A DNA stretch of 64,000 bases from an uncultured Fusicatenibacter sp. (GTDB taxonomy: Bacteria; Bacillota; Clostridia; Lachnospirales; Lachnospiraceae), in assembly GCA_902493585.1 (NCBI GenBank), contig CABUPZ010000003.1:1-64000 (forward strand), written 5' to 3'. Below the pieces are notes generated by a model that made no database searches, was not told the origin of the DNA, and worked only from the letters and a program-made list of their open reading frames with translations. Made by a program: the position numbers and the translations under genes. Below, one piece after another: positions 1 to 8,801 of the stretch; the first letter of the stretch is position 1, and every line of letters begins with the position of its first letter.

Positions 1-128
1 CAGATGGCACCACAGACAGCACATCTGATACCGAAAGCGACACAGAGGGAACAGACAGCACGACAGACAGTACATCTGCAGACAGCACCGCAGATACCGA
101 CAGCAGCGCGGAGAGTACAGCGGAATAA
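1..128 (+). CDS. C-terminal tail of an acidic Ser/Thr-rich protein (5' truncated by window edge)
   Basis: The window opens inside a gene. Reading codons from base 3 gives about 41 residues made almost entirely of D, S, T, E, G and A, ending at the TAA at 126-128. Low-complexity acidic tails of this sort are found at the ends of exported or wall-associated Gram-positive proteins, but the domain that would name the protein lies outside the window. The gene points the same way as the methyltransferase that starts 67 bases later, so the two could share a transcript. Function unknown. Confidence 0.6.
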   Translation, partial: DGTTDSTSDTESDTEGTDSTTDSTSADSTADTDSSAESTAE

Positions 129-137
129 CAAGCTCTG

Positions 138-163
138 GAACAGGTGCAGGAAGATACCTGTTC
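138..163 (+). other. Short inverted repeat between two genes
   Basis: GAACAGGT and ACCTGTTC pair over 8 bases around a 10-base loop. No T-run follows, so it is not a standard intrinsic terminator. It may stabilise the 3' end of the upstream message. Confidence 0.3.
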
Positions 164-195
164 GATTGCTAAACAGCATCCATGGAGGAGACCAA

Positions 196-1077
196 ATGAC
201 AAAAGAAGGATTCGCAAAGCTGGCCGGTGAGGGAGTGATCCTGCTGGACGGCGCAACTGGTTCCAATCTGACAAAAGCGGGAATGCCAAAAGGAATCAGC
301 ACCGAAATATGGACGTTGGAACACGCGGAGATTTTGATCGGACTGCAGAAAGAGTATCTTGCGGCCGGGAGCCAGATTCTCTATGCTCCGACTTTTTCTG
401 CAAACCGGATCAGCCTTTCCAATTTCGGATACCAGGACCGGGTGGAAGAACTGAACACACGCCTGGCAGCATTGTCAAAAGAGGCAGTGGGAAGTGGAAG
501 CGGATGGATCGCAGGGGACATTACAACCACCGGAAAGATGATGGAACCCAAGGGCGAGCTCACTTATGAAGAACTTTATGACGCCTATGCGGAACAGATC
601 ACAGCGCTGGCAAACGCAGGTGTGGATCTTCTGGTGGCGGAGACTATGATGTGTGTGGACGAAACCTGCGTGGTTCTGGATGCGGCGGCGGCTGTCTGCG
701 ACCTGCCGGTGATGTGCAGTCTGACGCTGGAAGCTGACGGTTCGGCACTTTTTGGCGGCAATGCAGTGGAAGCGGTGGAAACCCTCCAGGAGATGGGAGC
801 GGCGGCAGTCGGACTTAACTGTTCCGTTGGTCCGGATCAGCTGGAAGCTGTGGTACGGAGTATGGCGAAGGTGGCAAGAGTGCCGATTATCGCAAAACCA
901 AATGCAGGCCTTCCGGTCATTACCCCTACTGGTGAGGCAGTCTACAGCATGAACGCGGAAGATTATGCGCGGCATATGAAAGTTCTCGTAGACGCGGGAG
1001 CCGGAGTGATCGGCGGATGCTGCGGCACGACGCCGGAGTATATCCGGCTGTTGGCGGAGATGCTGGAGCGTATTTGA
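196..1077 (+). CDS. Homocysteine S-methyltransferase family protein
   Basis: This 293-residue protein belongs to the zinc-dependent homocysteine S-methyltransferase family (pfam S-methyl_trans), the module that also forms the N-terminus of MetH. Such enzymes move a methyl group to homocysteine to make methionine in the cytoplasm. The LLDGATGSNL signature is at residues 16-25. The three zinc-binding cysteines are present: C209 in GLNCSVG and C275/C276 in GGCCGTTP near the C-terminus. The start at 196 is chosen because GGAGGAG lies at 184-190 and the family similarity begins here; the frame stays open upstream but reads as low-complexity sequence. No cobalamin-binding domain is fused, so it is either a stand-alone methyltransferase or one half of a split MetH. 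The methyl donor cannot be told from the sequence. Confidence 0.85.
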   Translation: MTKEGFAKLAGEGVILLDGATGSNLTKAGMPKGISTEIWTLEHAEILIGLQKEYLAAGSQILYAPTFSANRISLSNFGYQDRVEELNTRLAALSKEAVGSGSGWIAGDITTTGKMMEPKGELTYEELYDAYAEQITALANAGVDLLVAETMMCVDETCVVLDAAAAVCDLPVMCSLTLEADGSALFGGNAVEAVETLQEMGAAAVGLNCSVGPDQLEAVVRSMAKVARVPIIAKPNAGLPVITPTGEAVYSMNAEDYARHMKVLVDAGAGVIGGCCGTTPEYIRLLAEMLERI

Positions 1078-1122
1078 AAATTGCTTTCTGAGGGATGCGC
1101 GTCACAGTAGTTCAAAAAACGC

Positions 1123-1153
1123 AGGCGTGGCTTCTGCCACGCCTGTTCTTTTT
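1123..1153 (+). terminator. Intrinsic terminator after the homocysteine methyltransferase gene
   Basis: AGGCGTGGC and GCCACGCCT form a perfect 9-base stem around a TTCT loop, followed by a T-rich tail at 1146-1153. It ends the upstream transcript. Confidence 0.85.
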
Positions 1154-1246
1154 GCAGGTATCAAAAAAGCCCTGCACCACATTGGCATGAGGCAAATTTT
1201 ATCTGAATTTCTTGACTTCCCATAACTTTTGATACACAATTATTTT

Positions 1247-1259
1247 GAAGTTAAACTTC
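1247..1259. promoter_or_regulatory. Candidate operator upstream of the DUF3791/DUF3990 module
   Basis: GAAGTT-A-AACTTC is a perfect 6-1-6 palindrome 53 bases before the first gene of the module, and a matching half site GGAAGTTT recurs at about 1275-1282. Toxin-antitoxin-like operons are often autoregulated through such sites. That role is inferred here. Confidence 0.35.
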
Positions 1260-1311
1260 CTTATACTGGTTTTCGGAAGTTTGCCAATAGTTAAACGGAG
1301 GGATCAGCGCC

Positions 1312-1551
1312 ATGTTAGAAGATGCTAAAATTGAAAACACGAATGAGTTGGAATTTGCTGTTTTTTGTATCGAAAACATTGCAATCAGGCTTGAAAAAAA
1401 TGCTGAAGAAGTGTATAAAATGCTAACCGAAGAAAGTAATATACTGTCCGGCTACATCATACCTGAGTATGAAATGCTGCATACGCAGGGCAGAGACTAT
1501 ATTGTTGATGATATTATCAGCTTAATGCGGGAAAGAGGTATTAAAGTATGA
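1312..1551 (+). CDS. DUF3791 family small protein
   Basis: A 79-residue, mostly helical protein. The LEFAVFCIENIA segment near residue 14 and LHTQGRDYIVDDI near residue 57 match the pattern I recall for DUF3791, a small family usually encoded just before a DUF3990 gene. The start follows GGAGG at about 1297. Its stop codon overlaps the next start (ATGA, 4 bases), which implies translational coupling. As the small upstream partner of an ADP-ribosyltransferase-like protein it is a candidate antitoxin or accessory factor. No DNA-binding motif is obvious. Family placement is fairly good; function is inferred. Confidence 0.65.
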   Translation: MLEDAKIENTNELEFAVFCIENIAIRLEKNAEEVYKMLTEESNILSGYIIPEYEMLHTQGRDYIVDDIISLMRERGIKV

Positions 1552-2021
1552 TTTTATATCGCGGCTCCTATCTGGAAATTAAATCTTCGGATTTAGAACA
1601 TTCCAGAAAAAATGTGGATTTTGGATGCGGTTTTTATCTGACTCCTATTTACGAGCAAGCCGCAAAATGGTGTGAGAAATTCAAACGGCGTGGAAAAAAT
1701 GGAATTGTTTCCCGATATGAATTTGACGAAAAGGCATATCAGGAACTTAAAATCCTGAAATTCGATTCTTATTCTGAGAAATGGCTTGATTTCATCCTTA
1801 CTTGCAGAAGCGGAAAGGATACCACTGATTATGATATGGTTATTGGTGGTGTCGCAAATGATAAAGTCTTTAATACCGTTGAGCTTTACTTCGACAATCT
1901 GATTGACAAAAAAGAAGCTATACGGAGATTGCGTTACGAAAAACCTAACTTGCAGCTTTGTTTCCGGACGCAGAAAGCTCTGGAATCTTATTTGCACTAT
2001 GAAGGGAGTGAACAAATTTGA
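1548..2021 (+). CDS. DUF3990 family protein, ADP-ribosyltransferase-like
   Basis: This 157-residue protein starts MILYRGSYLEI and carries VDFGCGFYLTPIYEQAAKW at residues 23-41, the hallmark of DUF3990. From what I recall of the family, DUF3990 has been placed in the ADP-ribosyltransferase fold: the Y-R-G-S strand and the G-F-Y-L-T...Q-A-A-K-W segment would line the NAD site. The start overlaps the stop of the DUF3791 gene by 4 bases, and the end overlaps the next gene by 4 bases. Together the three genes look like a toxin-antitoxin or effector module. Nothing suggests secretion, so it would act in its own cytoplasm. Target unknown. Confidence 0.7.
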   Translation: MILYRGSYLEIKSSDLEHSRKNVDFGCGFYLTPIYEQAAKWCEKFKRRGKNGIVSRYEFDEKAYQELKILKFDSYSEKWLDFILTCRSGKDTTDYDMVIGGVANDKVFNTVELYFDNLIDKKEAIRRLRYEKPNLQLCFRTQKALESYLHYEGSEQI

Positions 2022-2227
2022 CGGCGAATCCTGTTCTACTGCAAAAAAAATACACACGCATTATTGAGTGCTTTGCGGAAAAAGAAAATCTTTCTTTGGG
2101 CACTGCTCTTAGCGTTTTCTATCATTCGAAGATTTACCGTTTAATCAGTGAAGGGGTATCTGATCTGCACTGTATGAGTGACGAATATCTGACGGAAGAA
2201 CTTATTACCGAATATAAAGAAAAATAG
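2018..2227 (+). CDS. Small helical protein, third gene of the DUF3990 module
   Basis: A 69-residue protein starting at TTG (2018-2020), which overlaps the TGA of the DUF3990 gene by 4 bases; GGGAG at about 2003-2007 supports this start. It contains FYHSKIYRLISEG and LHCMSDEYLTEEL. I recall this pattern in small proteins encoded next to DUF3990 and sometimes also labelled DUF3791, but that is from memory. No membrane segment or signal peptide is present. It probably works with the ADP-ribosyltransferase-like protein, as antidote or cofactor; which of the two small proteins neutralises it cannot be told. Confidence 0.6.
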   Translation: MTANPVLLQKKYTRIIECFAEKENLSLGTALSVFYHSKIYRLISEGVSDLHCMSDEYLTEELITEYKEK

Positions 2228-2289
2228 AGTTGGTTTAACATAAATGACGAACTTCTAAAACGTTTGTATGGGCTGAAATAAGGAGGGAC

Positions 2290-2407
2290 AAAAAGGAAGA
2301 GACAGTCCAGTAGAGAATTCGGATCTGAAAAAGTCCGAGTTCTCTACTGGACTGTCTCTTCCTTGCGTGTCAGGGGGTGAAAATTGGTATGAACCGACAG
2401 CCCCTTT
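2290..2407 (-). repeat. Composite intergenic repeat, copy 1
   Basis: Read on the minus strand this is AAAGGGGCTGTCGGTT, a short AT-rich part, CCCCCTGA, then GGAAGAGAC and a long hairpin with arms of about 30 bases (plus-strand 2295-2324 with 2333-2362) ending in a T-run. The same architecture and much of the sequence recur on the plus strand at 41771-41890. Here it sits between the DUF3990 module and the aldo/keto reductase remnant and could end transcription from both sides. Confidence 0.75.
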
Positions 2408-2413
2408 GTTTTT

Positions 2414-2842
<429 letters not shown>

Positions 2843-2928
2843 TCACGAATTGGCGGAAAGAATGAATAAACTTGCACTGCAGGCACAAAATCTCTGAAAA
2901 AATGCAAAATCCATAAAAGAAGCGAACG

Positions 2929-2976
2929 AAGCCAGGGGACATGTGTGGGTATCTGCCCATACACGTCCCCTGGCTT
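2929..2976 (-). terminator. Hairpin downstream of the GH3 gene, probable terminator
   Basis: Two arms of about 21 bases (2929-2949 with 2956-2976; core AGCCAGGGGAC with GTCCCCTGGCT) pair with few mismatches around a 6-base loop. It lies about 85 bases past the GH3 stop. The following sequence on the minus strand is only moderately T-rich. Confidence 0.55.
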
Positions 2977-3061
2977 TGAACGGGTTCATTGATCCCGGCA
3001 GTTCTGCTGCACGGAAGATTGGATGTCCTGCAGCCTGCTGCGGGGTATTTCATTTTTTTGA

Positions 3062-4831
3062 TTACAGTCTCGCATCAAACAGTCCGCAGAAGCTGTCGAT
3101 GGGATCTACCGCCGTGAATGCTTCCGATCCTGCCATCAGCTTGTCCACCAGAGCGTCAAAGGTGGAGGAATCCGCATCATAGGTATTGATATAGGTGCGT
3201 GCCTGCGGGATATCCGCCAGCATCGTCGGCTGTCCGCATCCTACGACCACTACCGGAAGTTCGAAGACATACCACGGAATTTCTCCGCCGCCCTTGGACA
3301 TACCGAAGCTCGGTCTTCCGTTAGGAACGTCACACAGAGTGATGACCATATCCATATCTTTGACGAAATCAGCGATGGCGTTCTTTCCTGCAAAATAGAT
3401 ATTGATATCCGGTTTTTCTCCGGCTTCGATCTTTTTCTTCATGGCGTCGAGAGGACTTTCGTAGATAAATGCGTCAAATCCTTTTGCGCAGAGTTTTTCT
3501 TTCAGCAGTTCCGCCGGGTTCTTCTTGCCGCCCATGCCCATGGCTTTCATCAGGAAGGACATTCCGCTTTCTGCACCTTTGACATGTACGATCATGATTC
3601 TCTTGTAACGCTGCGGAGTGACAGGAAGCACATCCTGATCTTTGTATTTTACCAGGGTGATACAGTCGTTGCTGATGGCTTTCTGCATTTCCTTATATTC
3701 TTCCCTGCCAAGTGTCTGTTCTGCAGTTTCCGGCTGCGGTACCAGATCCTCTTTTGCTTTTTTGTTCAGACCCAGATGAGCTTTCAGGCCGAGGATACGT
3801 GTCAGGGCTTCGGTCATGCGCTCTTCGCTGATGGTTCCGTTTCTGTAGGCGGTCAGCATGGTCTGATAATCTTCGTCCGGGTCGTTGAAGAACAGGAACA
3901 TATCACATCCTGCATTGATGGTCAGAGGAAGCATTTCCGAACGTTTCATACGGTCGGTCATGCCGACCATATGGGAAGCGTCTGTGACAACCATTCCGTT
4001 GAAGCCCAGCTTATCGCGGAGCAGACCTTTCATGATTTCCGGACTCAGGGTTGCCGGCATCATATCATCGTCTTTCAGATCCGGATTGATGGCTCTTGCG
4101 TATTCCGGCAGCATGATATGGCCTGCCATGATCGCGTCCAGACCATTGTCGATCAGGGTTTTGTAAACCATTCCGTAAGTCTTGTCCCACTCTTCCACGG
4201 TGAAGTAGTTGACGTTGTTGGAAAGATGCGCGTCACGGAAATCCTGTCCGTTGCCCGGGAAATGTTTTGCAGCACATGCGAATCCCGGGATCGTGTGAGC
4301 ACCTTTCAGATAAGCAGCGCTCATCTTAGCGACACGTTCCGGATCGTTTCCGAATGCGCGGCTGATAATCTCTGTGTTTTCCCAGTTATAGGCGATATCG
4401 CAGACCGGTGCGAAAGCCATGTTGCATCCAATGGAAGCAGCCTCTTCGTTGGACATTTTTCCAAGGGCAAAGGCATACTCTTCCTTGTCAGTCGCCGCGA
4501 TTTTTACGCCGGAGCCGATGGTCGTTCCGTCCGCGCAGGCTCCGTTTCCGCCGGACTCTGTGTTGCAGGCGATAAATACCGGGATCTTCGCGTATTTCTG
4601 GAGTTTGCGATTCTGCTCCTGGATCGCTTTGCCGGGAGCCGGATTGTAACGGCAGCCGCCGAGGTGATATTTCTCCATCAGTTCTTTCAGATATTCTTCA
4701 TCATGAGAAGCAGTCAGCTGGAAAAAAAGCTGTCCGACTTTCTCTTCATCGCTCATTCCTGCGATCGTGTCTTCTACCCATTTGCAGTCCTCGTCGGACA
4801 GGTAGTATGGGTTTGCTTTCAGATTTACCAT
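3062..4831 (-). CDS. Glycoside hydrolase family 3, NagZ-like beta-N-acetylhexosaminidase
   Basis: This 589-residue enzyme has the GH3 N-terminal barrel and a C-terminal alpha/beta domain. KHFPGNGQDFRDAH at 189-202 corresponds to the NagZ-type loop with the catalytic His-Asp dyad (H202), and VVTDAS carries the likely nucleophile D284. It would cleave beta-linked N-acetylglucosamine from cell-wall fragments or glycans. There is no signal peptide, so it is probably cytoplasmic. The start at 4831 is set by AGGAAAGGAG just upstream; the frame is open for 13 more codons that look non-coding. The usual KHFPGHG reads KHFPGNG here, a variation in the loop. Alternatives within GH3, such as beta-glucosidase, are less likely because of the His-containing loop. 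Confidence 0.8.
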   Translation of the reverse strand: MVNLKANPYYLSDEDCKWVEDTIAGMSDEEKVGQLFFQLTASHDEEYLKELMEKYHLGGCRYNPAPGKAIQEQNRKLQKYAKIPVFIACNTESGGNGACADGTTIGSGVKIAATDKEEYAFALGKMSNEEAASIGCNMAFAPVCDIAYNWENTEIISRAFGNDPERVAKMSAAYLKGAHTIPGFACAAKHFPGNGQDFRDAHLSNNVNYFTVEEWDKTYGMVYKTLIDNGLDAIMAGHIMLPEYARAINPDLKDDDMMPATLSPEIMKGLLRDKLGFNGMVVTDASHMVGMTDRMKRSEMLPLTINAGCDMFLFFNDPDEDYQTMLTAYRNGTISEERMTEALTRILGLKAHLGLNKKAKEDLVPQPETAEQTLGREEYKEMQKAISNDCITLVKYKDQDVLPVTPQRYKRIMIVHVKGAESGMSFLMKAMGMGGKKNPAELLKEKLCAKGFDAFIYESPLDAMKKKIEAGEKPDINIYFAGKNAIADFVKDMDMVITLCDVPNGRPSFGMSKGGGEIPWYVFELPVVVVGCGQPTMLADIPQARTYINTYDADSSTFDALVDKLMAGSEAFTAVDPIDSFCGLFDARL

Positions 4832-4847
4832 ATCTGGTCTCCTTTCC

Positions 4848-4863
4848 TGCGGAAATTTCCGCA
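4848..4863. promoter_or_regulatory. Perfect palindrome in the GH3 leader
   Basis: TGCGGAAA-TTTCCGCA is a 16-base perfect palindrome just upstream of the GH3 ribosome binding site. It could be an operator or a leader hairpin next to the RBS. Role inferred. Confidence 0.35.
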
Positions 4864-4880
4864 ACAGCACTTGGTTAGAA

Positions 4881-4912
4881 GATAACTGTTCCGATAACGG
4901 AACGGTTATCTT
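4881..4912. repeat. Inverted repeat related to the 28-base palindrome family
   Basis: GATAACTGTTCCG and CGGAACGGTTATC pair around a short ATAA loop. The TAACYGTTC half sites and the 16-base core geometry (GTTCC-N6-GGAAC) resemble the dispersed palindromes found at 30211, 36044, 38271, 45063 and 61655. It lies in the GH3 leader or promoter region. Confidence 0.5.
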
Positions 4913-4990
4913 AGAAGTCCTTACCTTAAGTATAACAAAATTCTCTCAGTGGCTGTTAGAATAATTTTGTCCAGTTGTGGCAAAATTTTA

Positions 4991-5368
4991 TCACGAAAGA
5001 ACAGATTCGCCGATTGCTCTGGCGATGGCTGTGATATCGCTCTGTCCGGTAAATTCAAACACAACTTTTCCGACCCCGCTGAGATAAATTTCCAGTTCGC
5101 TGTCGAGATCCAGGACACCGGAAGTCTCGATGGAAAAGAGCTGGATCTTTGCGTAGGGCAGGGAAGTGAAATCTTTTTTCTTTCCGGTCACGCCCTGTAC
5201 GTTTACCGCAATCGCCCGTTTGTTGGTGAAGATCACAAAGTCGCGGATCGCCTGGTATTCCCCCAGGAATTCCTCTCCGGAAACAAGAAGCGGGGCGATC
5301 AGTTTTTCGTTCTGAAAACGACCGGTGTTTCTCAGTTTGAAAATGTCTCCGTTTTGAAAATCAATCAT
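4991..5368 (-). CDS. PH domain-containing protein
   Basis: A 125-residue soluble protein that appears to be a single bacterial PH domain: alternating strands (LIAPLLVSGEEFLGEYQAIRD, DFVIFTNKRAIAVN, KKDFTSLPYAKIQLFSI, ELEIYLSGVGKVVFEFTG) followed by a C-terminal helix. The FTNKRAIAV strand is typical of bPH families. No membrane segment is seen. The start follows GGAGGT at about 5372-5377, which overlaps the end of the broken Uma2-type gene, so it may once have been the second gene of that transcript. Its ligand and role are unknown; bacterial PH proteins often bind proteins rather than lipids. Confidence 0.7.
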   Translation of the reverse strand: MIDFQNGDIFKLRNTGRFQNEKLIAPLLVSGEEFLGEYQAIRDFVIFTNKRAIAVNVQGVTGKKKDFTSLPYAKIQLFSIETSGVLDLDSELEIYLSGVGKVVFEFTGQSDITAIARAIGESVLS

Positions 5369-5384
5369 TTGGTTTTACCTCCAT

Positions 5385-5813
5385 TTAGACTAAATTTGCA
5401 ATGCAGATCTGCAGAACATTGAAAATTCCAACCGGAGCGGAATCTGTGAAAGAAAACTGATGGAAATCTTCCGAATCACCAAACAAATATGCCTGTACCG
5501 TTTCTCGCGAAGGATCTACGATCCGGTATTCCCGGACGCCTGCTGTGCGGTATTTAAACAGTTTTGTCAGATAATCCATACGCTGGCTGCCCGGGGAGAC
5601 GATTTCAATGATCCAGTTCGGTGCGCCGCTGCACCCTTTTTCCGTGAGTTTGTCTGTATCGCAGATCACGCTGATATCCGGTTCCACGTAGTTTTTTTCA
5701 TCTCCGTTCAGGAAAACGGCAAACGGTGCAGGGGATAGATTTCGCAGGAAGCTTTTTTGGATTTTATGTGGTTTCCGATTACCTGTGTCAATTCGGACAC
5801 CCGAGAGATACAT
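5385..5813 (-). pseudogene. Uma2 (DUF820) family endonuclease-like gene, truncated and frameshifted
   Basis: The reading frame holds the Uma2 core: NYVEPDISVICD, GAPNWIIEIVSPGS and AGVREYRIVDP, which supply the acidic and glutamate residues of this PD-(D/E)XK-like family. At about 5737-5745 similarity jumps frame. Upstream, another minus-strand frame reads QVIGNHIKSKKASCEIYP, which should join directly to APFAVFLNGDEKNYVEPD. A net frameshift at a CCCC run breaks the gene, and the first 30-50 family residues are also missing. This is a decayed gene unless the run is a sequencing error. Uma2 proteins are common in mobile or horizontally moved DNA. Confidence 0.75.
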
Positions 5814-6070
5814 AGGAATCTTTTAATATAGTAATTATTGTATCTGAATTCTGTGTGCGAAGCAACAGGAACTTGCCAGAAATAAAAACGGCAACACACC
5901 GCAGTGCATCGCCATTTTTTTATGAGGGGGGAGATAGTGAGTGGTTAATCAACTATCTGTAATACAGTATAAGAAAAAAATGTGTTGAAAGTATGTCCAT
6001 TTTCTAAAAGAATCAGAAATTCTATAAAATCAGAATTTATAAAATTCCCAAAATCTGTCGAAAAGAGAAA

Positions 6071-8725
6071 TCACAGTTTTTTCCGGTAAAGGATCCGGAT
6101 GGAATTCAATACGCAGATCATTGCCACACCGGTGTCCGCAAATACAGCCATCCACATGTTGGCGAATCCGGCAAGGCCAAGCACCATGACCAGAGCCTTG
6201 ATCACAAGAGCGAACACAACGTTCTGCCTTGCGATCCGGAGGGAAGAGTGGGCAATCTCCAGCGCTTTTGGAACCGCATCCAGCTGTGAGGTCATAAAGA
6301 CCACATCCGCAGCCTCAATTGCCGCGTCGGCGCCGCTTCCCATCGCCGCGCCGACATCTGCGCCTGCCAGTACGGGAGCGTCATTGATACCGTCTCCCAC
6401 AAACATGACAGCGCCGTGTGCCGCGCGGATTTTTTTCAGGGTTTCCAGTTTGTCCTGAGGGAGCAGGCGGGCATGGACTTCATCGATGCCGGTTGCTTTT
6501 GCCACAGAGTCTGCATTCTCCTGGGCATCGCCGGTCAGCATCGCGGTGACAATGCCTTTGGAACGGATCGCGGAGATTGCGTCTGCGGCTTCGGGCTTGA
6601 TCGTATCCGCAATGACAAGATGACCGATGAATATGCCGTTCAGCGCTGCAAAAACCTCTGTGCCGTAGTTGAGGGACGTGGTCTCCACCTGTACATGGAA
6701 CTGCTCCATCAGCTTCCGGTTTCCGCAGAGCACCTCGCCCTGGGGCAGGGAAGCCCGGATACCGTGGCCGGCGATTTCTTCCACCTGGGAAGGTGTGTCC
6801 AGGGAAAGCTGTTTGTCCCTTGCCGCTGCCAGAATACTCTGGGCGATCGGATGGGTGGAATTCTGTTCACAGGATGCACAGAGAGCCAGCAGGGTGTCAG
6901 CCTCCGTTCCGTTTGCAGGAACGGCTTCCTGAAGCTTGAAATTTCCCTGGGTGATCGTTCCGGTCTTATCCATGACAACGGCGCGGACATTTTTCATAGC
7001 TTCCAGAGAAATGCCGCCTTTGAAGAGAATGCCCCGTTTGCTTCCAGCGCCGATTCCGGAGAAGAATGCCAGCGGCACACTCAACACCAGCGCACACGGG
7101 CAGCTGATGACCAGGAAGGTGATCGCGGTGTAGATCCAGTGATTCCAGTCGCCGGTCACCAGCGACGGTACGATCGCGGTCAGCAGGGCGAGAAGAACAA
7201 CGACCGGGGTATAAACCCTTGCAAAACGTGCGATAAAACGCTCAATCTGCGGCTTGCTTGCAGCGGCATTTTCCACAGAATCCAGGATTTTTGTCACCAT
7301 GGATTCGTCCAGTGCTTTTTCTACTTTCATTTTCAACAGACCGGAGGTGTTGATGCAGCCAGACACAACGGAATCCCCGGCTTTTACCGTGACAGGCACA
7401 GGCTCTCCGGTCACCGGTGACGTGTCGATACGGCTTTCTCCTTCAACGACGGTCCCGTCAAGGGGAATACGGTCACCCGGGCGGATCTGGAGGATATCTC
7501 CGATTTCGGCGTCCTCGGCAGGGATCACATGGGTATGGCTGCCGTGTACTTTGGTCACGACTTCCGGCCGCATATCCACCGCGTCCATGATCTGGGAGCG
7601 GCTTCGTTCCACAGCGATTTCCTCAAACAGTTCGCCGACGCGGTAGAACAGCATGACGCCGACCGCCTCTTTAAAATCACCGATACAGATTGCGGCGATG
7701 GTCGCAAGGCTCATCAGGAAGTTTTCGTCGAAGACCTTTCCACGGGTCAGATTCTTTACCGCGGTCAGGATGATCCTTCCGCCGAGGAGCAGATAGCCGA
7801 GGAGCAGGATCACATCCGCAGGGATCACAAGGGATGCCGCGTTCAGGACGATACCGCCGATAAAAAGCGCTGCTCCGATCAGGATCTGTGTCAGGTCCTT
7901 TTTGTTTTCAGCGCTCAGGCGGGAAGCCTTTTTGGAAGAGCGGCTTTTTGCCTGGATCACAACGTCGGGCTCCACCGAAGTGGCCGCCGTGCGGATTTTG
8001 TCCAGGAGTGCATCCGGATCCTCCGCTGCAACGCGGAGCTGTTTGGTGGCGAAAGTGATGGAAACGTCCTGCACTTCCGGCATGGCTGCAATCTTTCGTT
8101 CCACAGCGGCCGCACAGTTGGCACAGTCAAGATTTTCAATCAGATAGACTTTCTGAACTGCCGTTCCCGAAACGTGAGTCTGCGGACGGGGGGAAGCCTC
8201 TTCCTTGTGATGCATATGGCTGTGGTCATGACCGCATCCGCAGGAGTTGCCATGATGCGTATGAGCGTGCTCGTGACCGCATCTGCAGGAGTTGTCATGA
8301 TGCGTATGAGCGTGTTCGTGACCGCAGGAACAGGAACCGTCATGGTGTGAGTGCCCGTGTTCATGCTCATGACCGCAGGAACAGCTGTGTTCATGATGAT
8401 GTTCATGTTCATGGGTATGCTCATGTTCGTGTGCTGCTTCCGCTGAATGAGCGGAAGTGGTTTTGCTTTTTCTGGAACGTGTTCTCGGGTAAATTTCTAC
8501 GCCCGGTTCCACAGCAGAAGCTTCAGCCCGTATTTTGTCCAGAAGCTTATCCGGATCTTCCGCGGTAATACGAAGCTGTTTTGTGGCAAAGGTGAGAACT
8601 GCTTCAGCGATTTCAGGCATCGCGTTCAGCCTGCGTTCCACAGCGGCTGCGCAGTTGGCGCAGTCCAGATTCTCAATCGTATAGACTTTTTTCACCAGAA
8701 TACTGGAATTTTTTCCCTGACTCAT
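6071..8725 (-). CDS. Heavy-metal-translocating P-type ATPase (Zn/Cd/Pb type)
   Basis: This 884-residue membrane pump exports divalent soft metals (ZntA/CadA, P1B-2 class). Two near-identical HMA domains carry DCANC at residues 21-25 and 200-204; between them lies a His/Cys-rich linker (about 93-173) of four repeats with HEHAHTHH and CxCG blocks. Further on are the SCPCALV metal-site motif in the membrane, DKTGTIT with the phosphorylated Asp, and GDGINDAPVL. Acidic DCxxC sites and CPC favour Zn, Cd or Pb over copper. The start at 8725 has GGAGG at the right distance; 27 further upstream codons are open but unlikely. It has its own promoter and an ArsR-type operator. The ArsR gene itself is not in the window. 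Confidence 0.9.
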   Translation of the reverse strand: MSQGKNSSILVKKVYTIENLDCANCAAAVERRLNAMPEIAEAVLTFATKQLRITAEDPDKLLDKIRAEASAVEPGVEIYPRTRSRKSKTTSAHSAEAAHEHEHTHEHEHHHEHSCSCGHEHEHGHSHHDGSCSCGHEHAHTHHDNSCRCGHEHAHTHHGNSCGCGHDHSHMHHKEEASPRPQTHVSGTAVQKVYLIENLDCANCAAAVERKIAAMPEVQDVSITFATKQLRVAAEDPDALLDKIRTAATSVEPDVVIQAKSRSSKKASRLSAENKKDLTQILIGAALFIGGIVLNAASLVIPADVILLLGYLLLGGRIILTAVKNLTRGKVFDENFLMSLATIAAICIGDFKEAVGVMLFYRVGELFEEIAVERSRSQIMDAVDMRPEVVTKVHGSHTHVIPAEDAEIGDILQIRPGDRIPLDGTVVEGESRIDTSPVTGEPVPVTVKAGDSVVSGCINTSGLLKMKVEKALDESMVTKILDSVENAAASKPQIERFIARFARVYTPVVVLLALLTAIVPSLVTGDWNHWIYTAITFLVISCPCALVLSVPLAFFSGIGAGSKRGILFKGGISLEAMKNVRAVVMDKTGTITQGNFKLQEAVPANGTEADTLLALCASCEQNSTHPIAQSILAAARDKQLSLDTPSQVEEIAGHGIRASLPQGEVLCGNRKLMEQFHVQVETTSLNYGTEVFAALNGIFIGHLVIADTIKPEAADAISAIRSKGIVTAMLTGDAQENADSVAKATGIDEVHARLLPQDKLETLKKIRAAHGAVMFVGDGINDAPVLAGADVGAAMGSGADAAIEAADVVFMTSQLDAVPKALEIAHSSLRIARQNVVFALVIKALVMVLGLAGFANMWMAVFADTGVAMICVLNSIRILYRKKL
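8207..8431 (-). repeat. In-frame tandem repeat encoding the His-rich linker
   Basis: Units of 45 bases (15 residues, HEHAHTHH plus CxCG) repeat in tandem with slightly diverged and longer outer units. It lies inside the ATPase gene between the two HMA domains. Copy number probably varies by slippage. Confidence 0.75.
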
Positions 8726-8767
8726 AATCATCCTCCGATTTCTTTTCGTGTTGCTGGAAAAATGCAG

Positions 8768-8787
8768 CCGTTCCCATATTGGAACGG
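8768..8787 (-). other. Leader hairpin of the metal ATPase gene
   Basis: CCGTTCC and GGAACGG pair perfectly around a 6-base loop between the operator and the start codon. The core GTTCC-N6-GGAAC has the same spacing as the dispersed palindromes, so it may be a short relative of that family. Confidence 0.4.
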
Positions 8788-8801
8788 ATACGGAAAAACA
8801 T

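Noticed and set aside
3584..4885. A 433-codon open frame antisense to the GH3 gene
   Set aside because: Same reasoning: the GH3 signatures and ribosome binding site are on the minus strand.
8207..8431. CRISPR-like tandem repeats
   Set aside because: Repeat units are contiguous, in frame and encode a His-rich linker; there are no unique spacers.
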